A stretch of DNA of 51,241 nt from Mariprofundaceae bacterium (GTDB lineage: Bacteria > Pseudomonadota > Zetaproteobacteria > Mariprofundales > Mariprofundaceae): the NCBI GenBank assembly GCA_030950745.1, contig JAUZQZ010000002.1:1-51241 (forward strand). The letters are read 5' to 3'. Below, in pieces: positions 10,522 to 20,968 of this stretch. Position 1 is the stretch's first letter. Each line of letters opens with the position of its first letter. The notes beneath the pieces are model-generated. The model saw nothing but the letters and a program-made list of their open reading frames with translations, was not told the origin of the DNA and searched no databases. The translations under genes were made by a program, and so were the position numbers.

Positions 10522-11595
10522 TCAATCGGAAACGGAGTCCTGATCGTTACGGTAGCGGCGGTCTATCTCCCGGACCAGAACCGTACCCGCCGCCGTAAGC
10601 GGGATTGCCAGCAACACTCCGGCAAAGCCGAAACGGTCGGCGGCGATGGTCAAGGCCAGCAGAATCACCAGCGGATGCAGTCCCAGTTTGTCGCCCAGAA
10701 TTTTCGGTGTCAGGTAAAAGGATTCAAGTATGTGCGCCAGGCCGAAGATGGCTAATATGCTTAACAAATGTTGATCAATGCCGAAACTCCATAATGACAT
10801 CAAGGATGCTGCGCCAAGACCGGTTATCAAGCCGACATAGGGGATAAATGCGAGTAATCCCGATATCAGGCCGATGGCCAGCGCAAACGGAATGCCCGCG
10901 ATAAACAGGCCAATACTGTAAAATCCTGCCAGAACAAGACATACCGTGAACTGGCCGCGCAGAAAGGCGTTGATGATGGCGTCTATTTCACCCGTCAGAC
11001 GCAACACCATTTCACGGCTCTGATGCGGTAAGCGGTCATGCAGCATGCGACCGATTCTGTCCCAGTCATGCAGCAGATAATAGGCAAACAGCGGAATCAG
11101 AATGATCTTGAACAGACCCAGAATCGCACCGAAAACGCCGGATACCGCCGATAATCCCCAGTGCGCCCACGGAGAAATAGATTCCAGATTCATCCCTCTG
11201 GCCTGCTCTCTCAACCACAGGCTCCAGCGATCTATCTCATCGGTCATATCCAGTCCCAGATGCGCTTGCATCCATGGTGCCCACTGTTCTTTGAGGCGCA
11301 ACACCGCATCCGGCAACGCGTGGATAAAATGGGCAATTTGCGTGATGAGCGGCGGCGCGAGCAGAATCACCGACAGCACGATTCCAATCAAGCCAAATAA
11401 AAACACCGCCAGTGTGGCCCAGTCGCGTTTGATGCCATGCGCGTTCAGCCATGTGACCAACGGGACGAGCAGGTACGCCAGCAGCCAGGCAACGAGCAGC
11501 GGCCCGGCCACGCCCGCTAACAGCCACAACAACAAACTCACCAAAGCCGCAAACAGCCCCGCATTGATCCACCACTGCACGGGGTTAGCCTGCAT
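10522..11595 (-). CDS. AI-2E/PerM family transporter
   Basis: Polytopic protein with FIPYVGLITGLGAASLMSL and LESFYLTPKILGDKLGLHPLVILLALTIAADRFGFAGVLLAIPLTA. Confidence 0.9.
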   Translation of the reverse strand: MQANPVQWWINAGLFAALVSLLLWLLAGVAGPLLVAWLLAYLLVPLVTWLNAHGIKRDWATLAVFLFGLIGIVLSVILLAPPLITQIAHFIHALPDAVLRLKEQWAPWMQAHLGLDMTDEIDRWSLWLREQARGMNLESISPWAHWGLSAVSGVFGAILGLFKIILIPLFAYYLLHDWDRIGRMLHDRLPHQSREMVLRLTGEIDAIINAFLRGQFTVCLVLAGFYSIGLFIAGIPFALAIGLISGLLAFIPYVGLITGLGAASLMSLWSFGIDQHLLSILAIFGLAHILESFYLTPKILGDKLGLHPLVILLALTIAADRFGFAGVLLAIPLTAAGTVLVREIDRRYRNDQDSVSD

Positions 11596-12152
11596 TATGA
11601 GGCATTCTCCTCATGCGTGGCTTTACTGGTCCACAGAATCATATATTGCACGCCGGAGGCGCACGTGACGGCGAATGTGATCCATACAGCGGCATGCATC
11701 ATGATAGCAGGAAGCGGCCAGACGATATGCAGCAGGGCAGCGGATACATAGATAATTTGTACCACCGTTGTCACTTTGGAGAGGTAGGTGGGTTGCATCT
11801 CCAGCCGGTGGGTCACCAGCTCATACGCCATGGCGCCAATCACGATAATGACATCACGGAACACCACTGCCAGAAACAGAAACATCGGCACCTGTCCCAC
11901 AATAAACAGGCTGATGATGGAACCCACCAGCATCAGTTTGTCGGCGATGGGGTCCATATAGGCGCCAACCATTGTCTGCATGTGAAAGTGCTTGGCGATG
12001 GCACCGTCGAGCATATCGGTCAGGCCTGCAATGACCATCAGTACCAGTGCATGTACGGCAAGCCCGTTCAGAATCGAATAAACGATAAAGGGTGTAATCA
12101 GGATACGGCCCAGCGTCAGTAAATTCGGAAGATTAACAATCTTGCGGATCAT
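11595..12152 (-). CDS. pgsA: CDP-diacylglycerol-glycerol-3-phosphate 3-phosphatidyltransferase
   Basis: NLPNLLTLGRILITPFIV and CDP-alcohol phosphotransferase motif region TDMLDGAIAKHF..VGAYMDPIADKLM. Confidence 0.9.
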   Translation of the reverse strand: MIRKIVNLPNLLTLGRILITPFIVYSILNGLAVHALVLMVIAGLTDMLDGAIAKHFHMQTMVGAYMDPIADKLMLVGSIISLFIVGQVPMFLFLAVVFRDVIIVIGAMAYELVTHRLEMQPTYLSKVTTVVQIIYVSAALLHIVWPLPAIMMHAAVWITFAVTCASGVQYMILWTSKATHEENAS

Positions 12153-13054
12153 TGTGCCAGCCAGCCCCCTTCGGGCAATGCAACCAGCCGGTAGCCCCGG
12201 CGTTTAAACCATTCCGGTAACCAGCTGCTGTCGGTCCCTTCCAGCAGCAACAGATAACGCTGGCGCGTTTTTCCGAGACTGACCGGAAGCACACGGTGGA
12301 CACGCGGGTCATCGTTAAGCGCATCTTCCAATGCCACTTGCGCCATTAATGATGTTGTCCGGTCTATGGTCAGGGTAATTTGCTGATCGAATATTGCGTT
12401 TGCTGTGTTGGCGGTTCCCTGACTGTTAGCATCAAAAGCATAGGCATCACGTGCTTTGAGTAAAGTAGTTTTGAGCCAGCCCGAGAGCACAGGTAATGGA
12501 TCCGCATCGGTAATGGTACGTGTTTCAGAAAATTCCGGCAGACGCGAATTTCCGCGCAGACTAAGCATAACCTGTTGATTATCCAGCCATTGCCATACAA
12601 TAACCACGCTCGGAGCGTTATCGGCCAGCTCAATACCCCAGTTGGCAGAAAGGTCTTTCGCCTCCTGCATGAGCAGAGTTTGAGTCTGGCTCATTTCAAG
12701 TCCGGCGCTGTTACGCATTTTAATGACAAGATGAAAACGTGGAGCCATGACAATGGCGGGAATGTGGTGATCCTTGAGTGTACGGAAGACGGTTTTGCCG
12801 TTAAATTCGACGATCGTCTGTTTATCAGCGGGAATAATGCGGGCGACCAGACCGTAATTTGATGTAATGGAATCGGCTTGGGGACGCATTTCCCGTGGCA
12901 CGATACGGTCCCACAATTGCGGCAAAGCAAGGCGTAGTGCCAGTCTGGTATCCGTCAACCGGGTATCCGGACGGGCGGCCTGCATGTCTTCGTGGGAAAT
13001 GGTAATGTGCAGGCGCGCATCATCAATTTGCGCCCATAGTGGCGTAGCCAGCAT
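12149..13054 (-). CDS. DUF2066-like periplasmic/envelope protein
   Basis: Sequence style LPVLSGWLKTTLLKARDAYAFD...LPEWFKRRGYRLVALPEGGWLAQ, and position beside hda/perM/pgsA. Confidence 0.6.
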   Translation of the reverse strand: MLATPLWAQIDDARLHITISHEDMQAARPDTRLTDTRLALRLALPQLWDRIVPREMRPQADSITSNYGLVARIIPADKQTIVEFNGKTVFRTLKDHHIPAIVMAPRFHLVIKMRNSAGLEMSQTQTLLMQEAKDLSANWGIELADNAPSVVIVWQWLDNQQVMLSLRGNSRLPEFSETRTITDADPLPVLSGWLKTTLLKARDAYAFDANSQGTANTANAIFDQQITLTIDRTTSLMAQVALEDALNDDPRVHRVLPVSLGKTRQRYLLLLEGTDSSWLPEWFKRRGYRLVALPEGGWLAQ

Positions 13055-13104
13055 GCATAAGCCCGGCAGAACGAAGACAATGAGACGATATGTTAGCTGG
13101 AAGA

Positions 13105-13593
13105 TTATTTGATCACCCGTAAATGCCCCACCCGTCGGCCACCCTGTCCCTCTTTAGCTTCCGGTTTCAGTGGTTTCGTATCCGGGTTATTTTCCGGTTC
13201 ATCCTTATTGTTTTCCTCGCGCATGCCGCGTACAGCCTTGACCACGGCACGTATAGTTTCCGGTATATCATCCTCCCACAGGATGCCATTCTCAATTTGT
13301 TGTTCCGGCATATAGGCTGCCCAGATAGCCTGCATGGGAATGGAACAGTGAAACAGATTGCCGGAGAAGGATAATTTGGATTCCAGCACGCCATCCTTGA
13401 TGATAATGGCCTGCGGCATGCGTACATTCAGCACCAGCCGCAAGGCTGGATCACCATGCAGATGTTCCGGCACAATCACATCATCATCCGTGGCATTGAC
13501 CACGATATAAATACGGCCATGGCGGGTGAAGTATTCCCGCAATTGTTTGGCTTTGGCCGCGCCTGCAAATTCTACGGTCATGACTACCTCCAT
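13105..13593 (-). CDS. sspB: ClpXP protease specificity-enhancing factor SspB
   Basis: YIVVNATDDDVIVPEHLHGDPALRLVLNVRMPQAIIIKDGVLESKLSFSGNLFHCSIPMQAIWAAY, with charged low-complexity C-terminus. Confidence 0.85.
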   Translation of the reverse strand: MEVVMTVEFAGAAKAKQLREYFTRHGRIYIVVNATDDDVIVPEHLHGDPALRLVLNVRMPQAIIIKDGVLESKLSFSGNLFHCSIPMQAIWAAYMPEQQIENGILWEDDIPETIRAVVKAVRGMREENNKDEPENNPDTKPLKPEAKEGQGGRRVGHLRVIK

Positions 13594-13641
13594 GAGACGG
13601 CAAGCCTAACATATGATACAGGAAGAGAAATAAAGTGAAAA

Positions 13642-14029
<388 letters not shown>

Positions 14030-14188
14030 ACAGCATGATAGCGGATTCAGCTATGCAATGCAGTATCGAAACATCCCTATATGCCACGATCTTTAAACTT
14101 TGAACGACTTCATGGCTGTGTTTATTTGTTATCAGTCAAAAATAGTAAGGTTTATGTCTCTGTATTGTGTTCCTAAGTATTGCCAGCC

Positions 14189-14211
14189 CTGTATATTGTG
14201 ATAATATACAG
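14189..14211. promoter_or_regulatory. Inverted repeat CTGTATAT-N7-ATATACAG, probable brnTA operator overlapping an extended -10 (TGTGATAAT)
   Basis: Perfect 8-bp arms at 14189-14196 and 14204-14211, ending 2 nt before the brnT ATG. Confidence 0.65.
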
Positions 14212-14213
14212 AT

Positions 14214-14528
14214 ATGATTGATTTTTCGTGTGTCACAGGATTTGATTGGGACAAAGGAAATGAGCGAAAGAGTGTGGAAAAACATGCTGTTTCAAAGGTT
14301 GATGCAGAGCAGGTGTTCTTCAATGAACCGCTTTTGCTGCTTGAAGATCAAAAACACAGCAGTGAAGAAGCTCGTTTTCATGTCTTGGGCAAAACAGATG
14401 ACAAGCGATTGCTGCATATCACATTCACCTTGCGCGATAATGGCAGCAAGATAAGAGTGATTTCTGCCAGAGATATGCACCGAAAGGAAAGGAGAAGCTA
14501 TGAGCAAGCCATACAAGAAGACGCCTGA
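14214..14528 (+). CDS. brnT: BrnT family toxin
   Basis: FDWDKGNERKSVEKHAVSKVDAEQVFFNEPLL...EARFHVLGKTDDKRLLHITFTLRDNGSKIRVISARDMHRKERRSYEQ matches the BrnT pattern. Confidence 0.92.
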   Translation: MIDFSCVTGFDWDKGNERKSVEKHAVSKVDAEQVFFNEPLLLLEDQKHSSEEARFHVLGKTDDKRLLHITFTLRDNGSKIRVISARDMHRKERRSYEQAIQEDA

Positions 14529-14769
14529 ATTCAAGGATAAAGCTGCGGAGCGCGCCTTTTGGGAAAGTCATGACTCATCGGAATATATGGATTGGAATCA
14601 AGCCAAAAAGGTCATCTTTGCGAAACTAAAACCTTCGACGAAGCCTATTTCATTGCGCATGCCGGAATCGATGCTGGAGCGCATCAAGGTGGAAGCCAAC
14701 AAGCGCGATGTTCCTTATCAATCACTGATAAAAATATGGCTAAGCGAGAAATTGGATAGGGCGGCTTAG
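14500..14769 (+). CDS. brnA: BrnA-like/CopG-type antitoxin
   Basis: Overlaps brnT by 29 bp; C-terminal ribbon-helix-helix ISLRMPESMLERIKVEANKRDVPYQSLIKIWLSEKL. Confidence 0.88.
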   Translation: MSKPYKKTPEFKDKAAERAFWESHDSSEYMDWNQAKKVIFAKLKPSTKPISLRMPESMLERIKVEANKRDVPYQSLIKIWLSEKLDRAA

Positions 14770-14824
14770 GAAAGCATTGTTTGAGAGAGAACGGGAGCAA
14801 CAACAAAGTGCTTGAATTCGTCCT

Positions 14825-15514
14825 TCAGCAGGTGGTGCATTTGGAACTTGAATCTACCCAATGCGCATCACATGATGTTGTGCGGGTTTGAGCATCAGTG
14901 ATGCAAAGGCGGGGCAATGATGGGGCGTGGAAATCCCATGATTCATTGAGATCACGGGATGAAATCAGTGCAGTTTGTGCGCCAATGGAGCGCGCGACCG
15001 CCAGATTATTTTCCATGTCATCAATCACGAGAGTGCGGGCTGCTGTCATACCTTCGGATCTGATCAGGTGTGAAAGAGTTTCGGCACAGGGTTTGGGCCG
15101 GTAGTTATCGAAGCGGATGTCGTAAATCGCATCAAAATGATGTGCCACGCCCAATGCTTCGAGTACGCGCATTGCATGTTCGCGTATGCCATTGGTGTGA
15201 ATCACCTTGCGTCCGGGGAGACGAGTCAGTGCCTTATCCAGTTCGGCATCCGGCGCAAGCATTTCGTGAACACCGATGTCGTGTACTTCATGTAAAAAGG
15301 CTTCCGGTTCCATGCCGTGGTGCAGCATCAGGCCGCGCAATGTCGTACCATATTCTTTCCAGTATTTTAAGCGCAACGCATTGGCTTCGGCTGCATCCAT
15401 GCCAAGCTCACGGGCAACAAATGCCGTCATGCGTTTGTCCATGCGTGCGAATACGCCGTTATCCGCCGCATACAGGGTGTTGTCCAGATCAATGATCGCC
15501 AAGTCGAAAGGCAT
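14825..15514 (-). CDS. HAD-family pyrimidine 5'-nucleotidase-like hydrolase
   Basis: FDLAIIDLDNTLYAADNGVFARMDKRM (motif I), VIHTNG and VIDDMENNLAVARSIGAQTALIS (later motifs). Confidence 0.88.
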   Translation of the reverse strand: MPFDLAIIDLDNTLYAADNGVFARMDKRMTAFVARELGMDAAEANALRLKYWKEYGTTLRGLMLHHGMEPEAFLHEVHDIGVHEMLAPDAELDKALTRLPGRKVIHTNGIREHAMRVLEALGVAHHFDAIYDIRFDNYRPKPCAETLSHLIRSEGMTAARTLVIDDMENNLAVARSIGAQTALISSRDLNESWDFHAPSLPRLCITDAQTRTTSCDAHWVDSSSKCTTC

Positions 15515-15685
15515 GTCTGCATGCTACGCTGCCTGATTACAGCCGGGTAGTGCGGAATATCTACTTTATGTCGGGGGATTATTACCTTATCCGGGCGACG
15601 GTTACATATTGCCCGTTGCTTGCCGAATCGTTATGGTCACACCAAGGTTGGCACTTTGTGTTAATCTCTCATGAAGGGGGCTGTC

Positions 15686-16009
15686 ATGCGAAAGACAATC
15701 ATATTGTGTTCTGTTCTGGCTTTAACCGCCTGTGCCACCCAACGTCAGGAAAGGACTGCGACCACGGGTGCTGTTATTGGCGCGGCCACGGGTGCGGTCA
15801 TTGGCTCACAAAGTGATAATACGGCTGCGGGCGCTGTGATCGGCGGGGCTATTGGTGCGGCTGCAGGTGCAGTTGTCGGCGCGCCTGGTAACGATGAGGT
15901 GCGGCCGGGTTATCGTCGGGGTCATCGCCGGGGCTATCGTCATCGTGGTCGCCGGGAATATGAAGATGAAGATCGCTATCGAGGTCATGAGCGCGAAGAT
16001 GACGATTGA
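15686..16009 (+). CDS. Glycine-zipper small lipoprotein
   Basis: MRKTIILCSVLALTACATQ lipobox, then GAVIGAATGAVIG..AAGAVIGGAIGAAAGAVVG glycine zipper, basic/acidic tail. Start placed at MRKT. Confidence 0.8.
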   Translation: MRKTIILCSVLALTACATQRQERTATTGAVIGAATGAVIGSQSDNTAAGAVIGGAIGAAAGAVVGAPGNDEVRPGYRRGHRRGYRHRGRREYEDEDRYRGHEREDDD

Positions 16010-16139
16010 TCGTTGAGTTTTAGCAGGATGAATTCAGGTTACGGATGCATCGCCGGGTAAGGGAATCAGGGTCAGTTCATAATATTCCAAACAGATGACT
16101 TTTTACAAAGTCACCATAGATTGCGCACAGGAGTTGAGA

Positions 16140-19100
16140 ATGCCACAAAAGCGCAGAGTAACCATCGAGGGCAACGAGGCGGCCGCCTATATCGCCCACA
16201 GGACCAATGAGGTCATCGCCATCTATCCGATCACGCCTTCTTCAGCCATAGGCGAGATGGCGGATGCGTGGTCCGATCAGGGCCGTAAAAACCTGTGGGG
16301 AACGGTTCCCGAAGTGATTGAAATGCAGAGCGAGGCGGGAGCGGCCGGTACGGTACACGGCGCACTGCAAAACGGGGCGCTGACCACCACGTTCACCTCC
16401 TCCCAGGGTCTGCTGCTGATGATTCCGAATATGTACAAGATTGCCGGTGAGTTGACGAGCACTGTCTTTCACATCGCGGCACGTGCCATTGCTACGCAAG
16501 CCCTGTCCATTTTCGGCGATCATTCCGATGTTATGGCCGTGCGTCAGACCGGTTTTGCGCTGCTCGCTTCCAACTCTGTGCAGGAAGTGATGGATCTCGC
16601 GCTTATCTCCCAGGCGGCGACGCTCAAGGCACGCATACCCATCGCCCATTTCTTTGATGGCTTCCGTACTTCGCACGAGATTAACAACGCCGAAACCATC
16701 ACAGACGAAGTGATAGCTGCAATGCTGCCGGACGAGCTTGTCCATGCCCACCGCGGGCGTGCGCTCTCCCCCGAAAGACCCGTGCTGCGTGGCAGCAGCC
16801 AGAATCCGGACGTCTATTTTCAGTCGCGTGAGTCAGTCAATCCCTACTATGCGGCCATGCCGGATACCGTACAGGAAACGATGAATCACTTCGCCGAACT
16901 GACCGGCCGGCAATATCACCTGTTTGAGTATATCGGCCCCCGTGATGCCGATCGCGTACTGGTGATCATGGGCTCGGGTGCGGAAGCTGCGGCTGAGACG
17001 GTGGAGCACCTGAATGCCTACGGTGAGAAGGTGGGGCTGGTCAAGGTGCGTCTGTATCGTCCTTTCTCCCCCGAACACCTGCTCGAAGTCATTCCCGTCA
17101 CCGCCGGAAAAATCGCCGTGCTCGATCGCACCAAGGAACCCGGTTCCGATGGCGAGCCCCTGTACAAAGATATAGTTACGGCATTTGCCGAACACGTAAG
17201 TTGTGGTGGTGGAAAGTTTGCCACCCTTCCCCGCATTACCGGCGGACGCTACGGGCTTGCTTCGAAGGAATTCACGCCGGGCATGATTAAAGCCGTGTTC
17301 GACGAACTGAAAAACGATGCGCCAAAAAATCATTTCACCATCGGCATTCACGACGATATCAGCCATACCAGTCTGGAATGGGATGCCACCTTTCGCCCGG
17401 ATGTCAGTCAGGGTGTGACCAGATGCATGTTCTATGGCCTGGGGTCGGACGGTACGGTGTCCGCCAACAAAAATTCCATCAAGATTATCGGCGAGGGCAC
17501 CAGCCTCTTCGCTCAGGGATACTTCGTCTATGATTCGAAAAAGGCGGGAGCGGTTACCATTTCTCACTTACGCTTCGGGCCGGAGCCTATCCGATCCACC
17601 TATCTTATCGGTAACGATGAGGCGCATTTCATCGCATGCCACCAGCCAGTTTTTCTGGAACGCTATGATATGCTGAAACATGCGGCGGAAGATGGCGTGT
17701 TCCTTCTCAACTCTTCGTATGCGCCTGATCAGGTATGGGACAGTCTGTCCGGGAAGATGCAGCAACAGATTATCGACAAAAAACTTAAATTTTATGTGAT
17801 TGATGCTTACAAGGTGGCACAGGAAGCCGGTATGGGGCGGCGTATCAATACAGTGATGCAAACTTGCTTTTTCGCCATTTCCGGTGTTCTGGAGAAGGAC
17901 GAGGCCATCACCCGGATCAAGGATGCGGTGGAAAGCACCTATGGTCAGAAAGGCAGGAAAATCGTTGAGCGGAATTTTGCCGCTATTGATGCTTCACTCG
18001 CATGCCTGCACCGCATGAAGGTGCCGGATCAGGCGACAAGCAAGCTTGAAATGCAACCACCGGTCCCCAAAAATACATCAAATTTCGTGAAAAATATTAC
18101 CGGCACGATCATTGCCGGTCGCGGCGACACGCTACCCGTGAGCCGGATACCCGCCGACGGCTCCTGGCCGCTTGGCACTGCGGCCTTCGAGAAGCGCAAT
18201 CTGGCTCTGGAGATACCGGTTTGGGACGAGGATCTGTGTATCCATTGCGGCAAGTGCCCCTTCGTCTGCCCGCACGGGGCTATCCGCTCCAAAGTGTTTT
18301 CGGGAGAGCTTACCGAAGATGCGCCGGAGACATTTAAACACGTGCCGGTCAAGGGCAGGGAGTTCGATGATAATTTACATATCAGCTATCAGGTTGCGCC
18401 GGAGGATTGCACCGGCTGCGGCCTGTGCGTGGAAATCTGTCCTGCCCGGGACAAGACCAACGTCAGTCACAAGGCCCTGAACATGGCGCCGCAACCGCCC
18501 CTGCGGGAGCAGGAAAAAGAGAATTGGGACTATTTTCTTCAACTGCCGGAATATGACCGTGAAAAGATACGCTTCAACGGTATGAAGGGCGCCATGATCG
18601 CCCAGCCACTGTTTGAGTTTTCCAGTGCCTGCGTTGGCTGCGGGGAAACCCCCTACATCAAGCTCGCCACCCAGTTGTTCGGCGACCGCATGGTGATCGC
18701 CAACGCGACCGGTTGCTCTTCCATCTATGGCGGCAATCTGCCGGCCACGCCATATACTACTACCCCGGAGGGACGCGGGCCGGCCTGGTCCAATTCGCTG
18801 TTCGAGGACAACGCCGAATTCGGTCTGGGCTTCCGTCTGGCCATCGACAAGCAGGCGGATTATGCGCGTGAACTGCTCAAGCGCCTTGAGCAGCAAATTG
18901 GCGGACAACTGGTTCAGAAAATCATCGAGGCGGACCAGTCGGACGAGCCCGGCATCCACGAACAACGCCGCAATGTCGAAGATTTAAAAACTATCCTCCG
19001 GAAAATCGATTCCGCGGATGCCCGCAATCTGGAGACGGTCGCCGACTACCTGATGAAAAGAAGCGTGTGGATCATCGGCGGCGACGGCTGGGCTTACGAT

Positions 19101-19736
19101 ATCGGTTTTTCAGGCGTGGACCATGTCATGTCCAGTGGCCGGGATGTCAATATTCTGGTGCTGGATACCGAAGTATATTCCAATACCGGCGGACAGATGT
19201 CCAAGGCCACACCGATCGGAGCCGTGGCGAAATTCGCGGCCGGAGGCAAGTCAACGGCCAAGAAAGACCTGTCGATTATCGCCATGGCCTATAAACACGT
19301 CTATGTCGCACAAGTGGCTTTCGGGGCCAAAGACGTACAGACGTTACGCACATTCATGGAAGCGGAATCCTATCCGGGCCCATCGTTGATCATCGCCTAC
19401 AGCCCCTGCATTGCTCACGGCGTGGATCTGTCGCATTGCCTGCGCCAGCAGGATCTGGCGGTAAACAGCGGCCATGTGAACCTGCTGCGCTACGATCCGA
19501 GACGTGCCGATAAGGGCCACAACCCTCTGCAACTGGATTCCAGGAAACCATCCATTCCTTTCAAGGAATTCGCCGAAACGGAGACCCGCTTCTCCATGTT
19601 GTGGCGCACACATCCCGAGGCTGCGGAAACCCTGCTCAAACAGGCTCAGACGGATGTAATGGACCGCTATCATCGCTACGAACAACTGGCCGGCCTGTCA
19701 TCCCACAAAGAAGATGACGAAGGGGGTAAGACATGA
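16140..19736 (+). CDS. nifJ: Pyruvate:ferredoxin (flavodoxin) oxidoreductase, single-chain
   Basis: VTIEGNEAAAYIAHRTNEVIAIYPITPSSAIGEMADAW; two 4Fe-4S motifs CIHCGKCPFVCP and CTGCGLCVEICP; TPP region GGDGWAYDIGFSGVDHVMSSGRDVNILVLDTEVYSNTGGQMSKATP. Confidence 0.97.
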   Translation: MPQKRRVTIEGNEAAAYIAHRTNEVIAIYPITPSSAIGEMADAWSDQGRKNLWGTVPEVIEMQSEAGAAGTVHGALQNGALTTTFTSSQGLLLMIPNMYKIAGELTSTVFHIAARAIATQALSIFGDHSDVMAVRQTGFALLASNSVQEVMDLALISQAATLKARIPIAHFFDGFRTSHEINNAETITDEVIAAMLPDELVHAHRGRALSPERPVLRGSSQNPDVYFQSRESVNPYYAAMPDTVQETMNHFAELTGRQYHLFEYIGPRDADRVLVIMGSGAEAAAETVEHLNAYGEKVGLVKVRLYRPFSPEHLLEVIPVTAGKIAVLDRTKEPGSDGEPLYKDIVTAFAEHVSCGGGKFATLPRITGGRYGLASKEFTPGMIKAVFDELKNDAPKNHFTIGIHDDISHTSLEWDATFRPDVSQGVTRCMFYGLGSDGTVSANKNSIKIIGEGTSLFAQGYFVYDSKKAGAVTISHLRFGPEPIRSTYLIGNDEAHFIACHQPVFLERYDMLKHAAEDGVFLLNSSYAPDQVWDSLSGKMQQQIIDKKLKFYVIDAYKVAQEAGMGRRINTVMQTCFFAISGVLEKDEAITRIKDAVESTYGQKGRKIVERNFAAIDASLACLHRMKVPDQATSKLEMQPPVPKNTSNFVKNITGTIIAGRGDTLPVSRIPADGSWPLGTAAFEKRNLALEIPVWDEDLCIHCGKCPFVCPHGAIRSKVFSGELTEDAPETFKHVPVKGREFDDNLHISYQVAPEDCTGCGLCVEICPARDKTNVSHKALNMAPQPPLREQEKENWDYFLQLPEYDREKIRFNGMKGAMIAQPLFEFSSACVGCGETPYIKLATQLFGDRMVIANATGCSSIYGGNLPATPYTTTPEGRGPAWSNSLFEDNAEFGLGFRLAIDKQADYARELLKRLEQQIGGQLVQKIIEADQSDEPGIHEQRRNVEDLKTILRKIDSADARNLETVADYLMKRSVWIIGGDGWAYDIGFSGVDHVMSSGRDVNILVLDTEVYSNTGGQMSKATPIGAVAKFAAGGKSTAKKDLSIIAMAYKHVYVAQVAFGAKDVQTLRTFMEAESYPGPSLIIAYSPCIAHGVDLSHCLRQQDLAVNSGHVNLLRYDPRRADKGHNPLQLDSRKPSIPFKEFAETETRFSMLWRTHPEAAETLLKQAQTDVMDRYHRYEQLAGLSSHKEDDEGGKT

Positions 19737-20734
19737 GCGATCTTTCGACCCGCTATCTGGGGCTGGAGCTGAAAAACCCGCTGGTGCCCTCGGCTTCGCC
19801 TCTGTCACGCAGTCTGGATATGGCCAAACGGCTGGAGGATGCTGGAGCCGCCGCCATCGTCATGTATTCGTTGTTCGAGGAGGAAATCAGCGCCGATGAG
19901 GAAGCCATGGACCAGCTTCTGCATCACCAGGATATCGGTCATGCCGAAGCGGTAAGCTACCTGCCTGCGCACGAAGTCTACAAAACGCATCTGGAAAACT
20001 ATCTCGAACACCTGTCCGCCCTGAAAAAGGCACTGGACATTCCCGTGATCGCAAGCCTGAACGGCACCACCGCCGGTGGCTGGATCGAGCATAGCAAGCA
20101 GTTGCAGGAAGCCGGGGCCGATGCGCTGGAAATCAATGTTTACTATCTGGCTGCGGACGTCGGGCAGTCGGGCGAGGCCGTGGAGTCGCGCTATGTGGAA
20201 ATACTCACCGGACTTAAGGGGCATGTGAGCATTCCGGTCACCATGAAGCTGTCGCCCCAGTTCAGTTCCGTCGGTCATTTCATCCATCGCCTGGAAGCTG
20301 CGGGCGCGGACGGCGTATCGCTGTTCAACCGCTTTTATCTGCCAGATATCAATCTGGAAAACCTGGATGTTATGCCCAGCCTTAATCTTTCCACTTCGGC
20401 GGAATCAAGACTGGCCATGCGCTGGATCGCCATTCTTCACGGGCATGTAAATCTGTCGCTGGCGGCAACCGGTGGCATTCACGTAGCGGAGGATGTGATC
20501 AAGTTGCTGCTTGCCGGTGCGGATATCACACACGTCTGTAGCGCACTGCTCAAGCATGGCCCGGAACATCTCACCGTGATGCTGGAAGAAACACAGCGCT
20601 GGCTGGAAGAAAACGAGTACGAATCGGTCCAACAGCTCAAGGGCAGCGTTTCTCTCATCCATGCCGAAGACCCCACCGCTTTCGAACGTACGAACTATAT
20701 GGATGTGTTGAATAGTTGGGTTCCTCGTAGTTAG
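19733..20734 (+). CDS. Dihydroorotate dehydrogenase-like protein, partner of PFOR
   Basis: DLSTRYLGLELKNPLVPSASPLSRSLDMAKRLEDAGAAAIVMYSLFEEE; ATGA overlap with the nifJ stop. Confidence 0.88.
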   Translation: MSDLSTRYLGLELKNPLVPSASPLSRSLDMAKRLEDAGAAAIVMYSLFEEEISADEEAMDQLLHHQDIGHAEAVSYLPAHEVYKTHLENYLEHLSALKKALDIPVIASLNGTTAGGWIEHSKQLQEAGADALEINVYYLAADVGQSGEAVESRYVEILTGLKGHVSIPVTMKLSPQFSSVGHFIHRLEAAGADGVSLFNRFYLPDINLENLDVMPSLNLSTSAESRLAMRWIAILHGHVNLSLAATGGIHVAEDVIKLLLAGADITHVCSALLKHGPEHLTVMLEETQRWLEENEYESVQQLKGSVSLIHAEDPTAFERTNYMDVLNSWVPRS

Positions 20735-20968
20735 CTGAGGGTTTTGTGAGGTTGGTATGGCGGCGTATGGTCTCTATTTAAACAGGGGATTGTGTAATAC
20801 TGGAATGTTAGAATTGACTCCCATGTTTCACATTTGCTCGGAACAATACGAAGCTCTTTCTCCTCGGAAAATCGCTCCTTACCTTTCTCGCTACCATTTG
20901 CATAGTTTTTCCATAGGTAGTCCGAAGGCCATGGGCGGATACGTTGATGGTTTTTTTTGTAAAACCTA

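Noticed and set aside
15770-15885. Short GC-rich internal repeats (GGTGCTGTTATTGGCGCGGCC-like)
   Set aside because: Explained by the glycine-zipper coding sequence; not a DNA repeat array or CRISPR.
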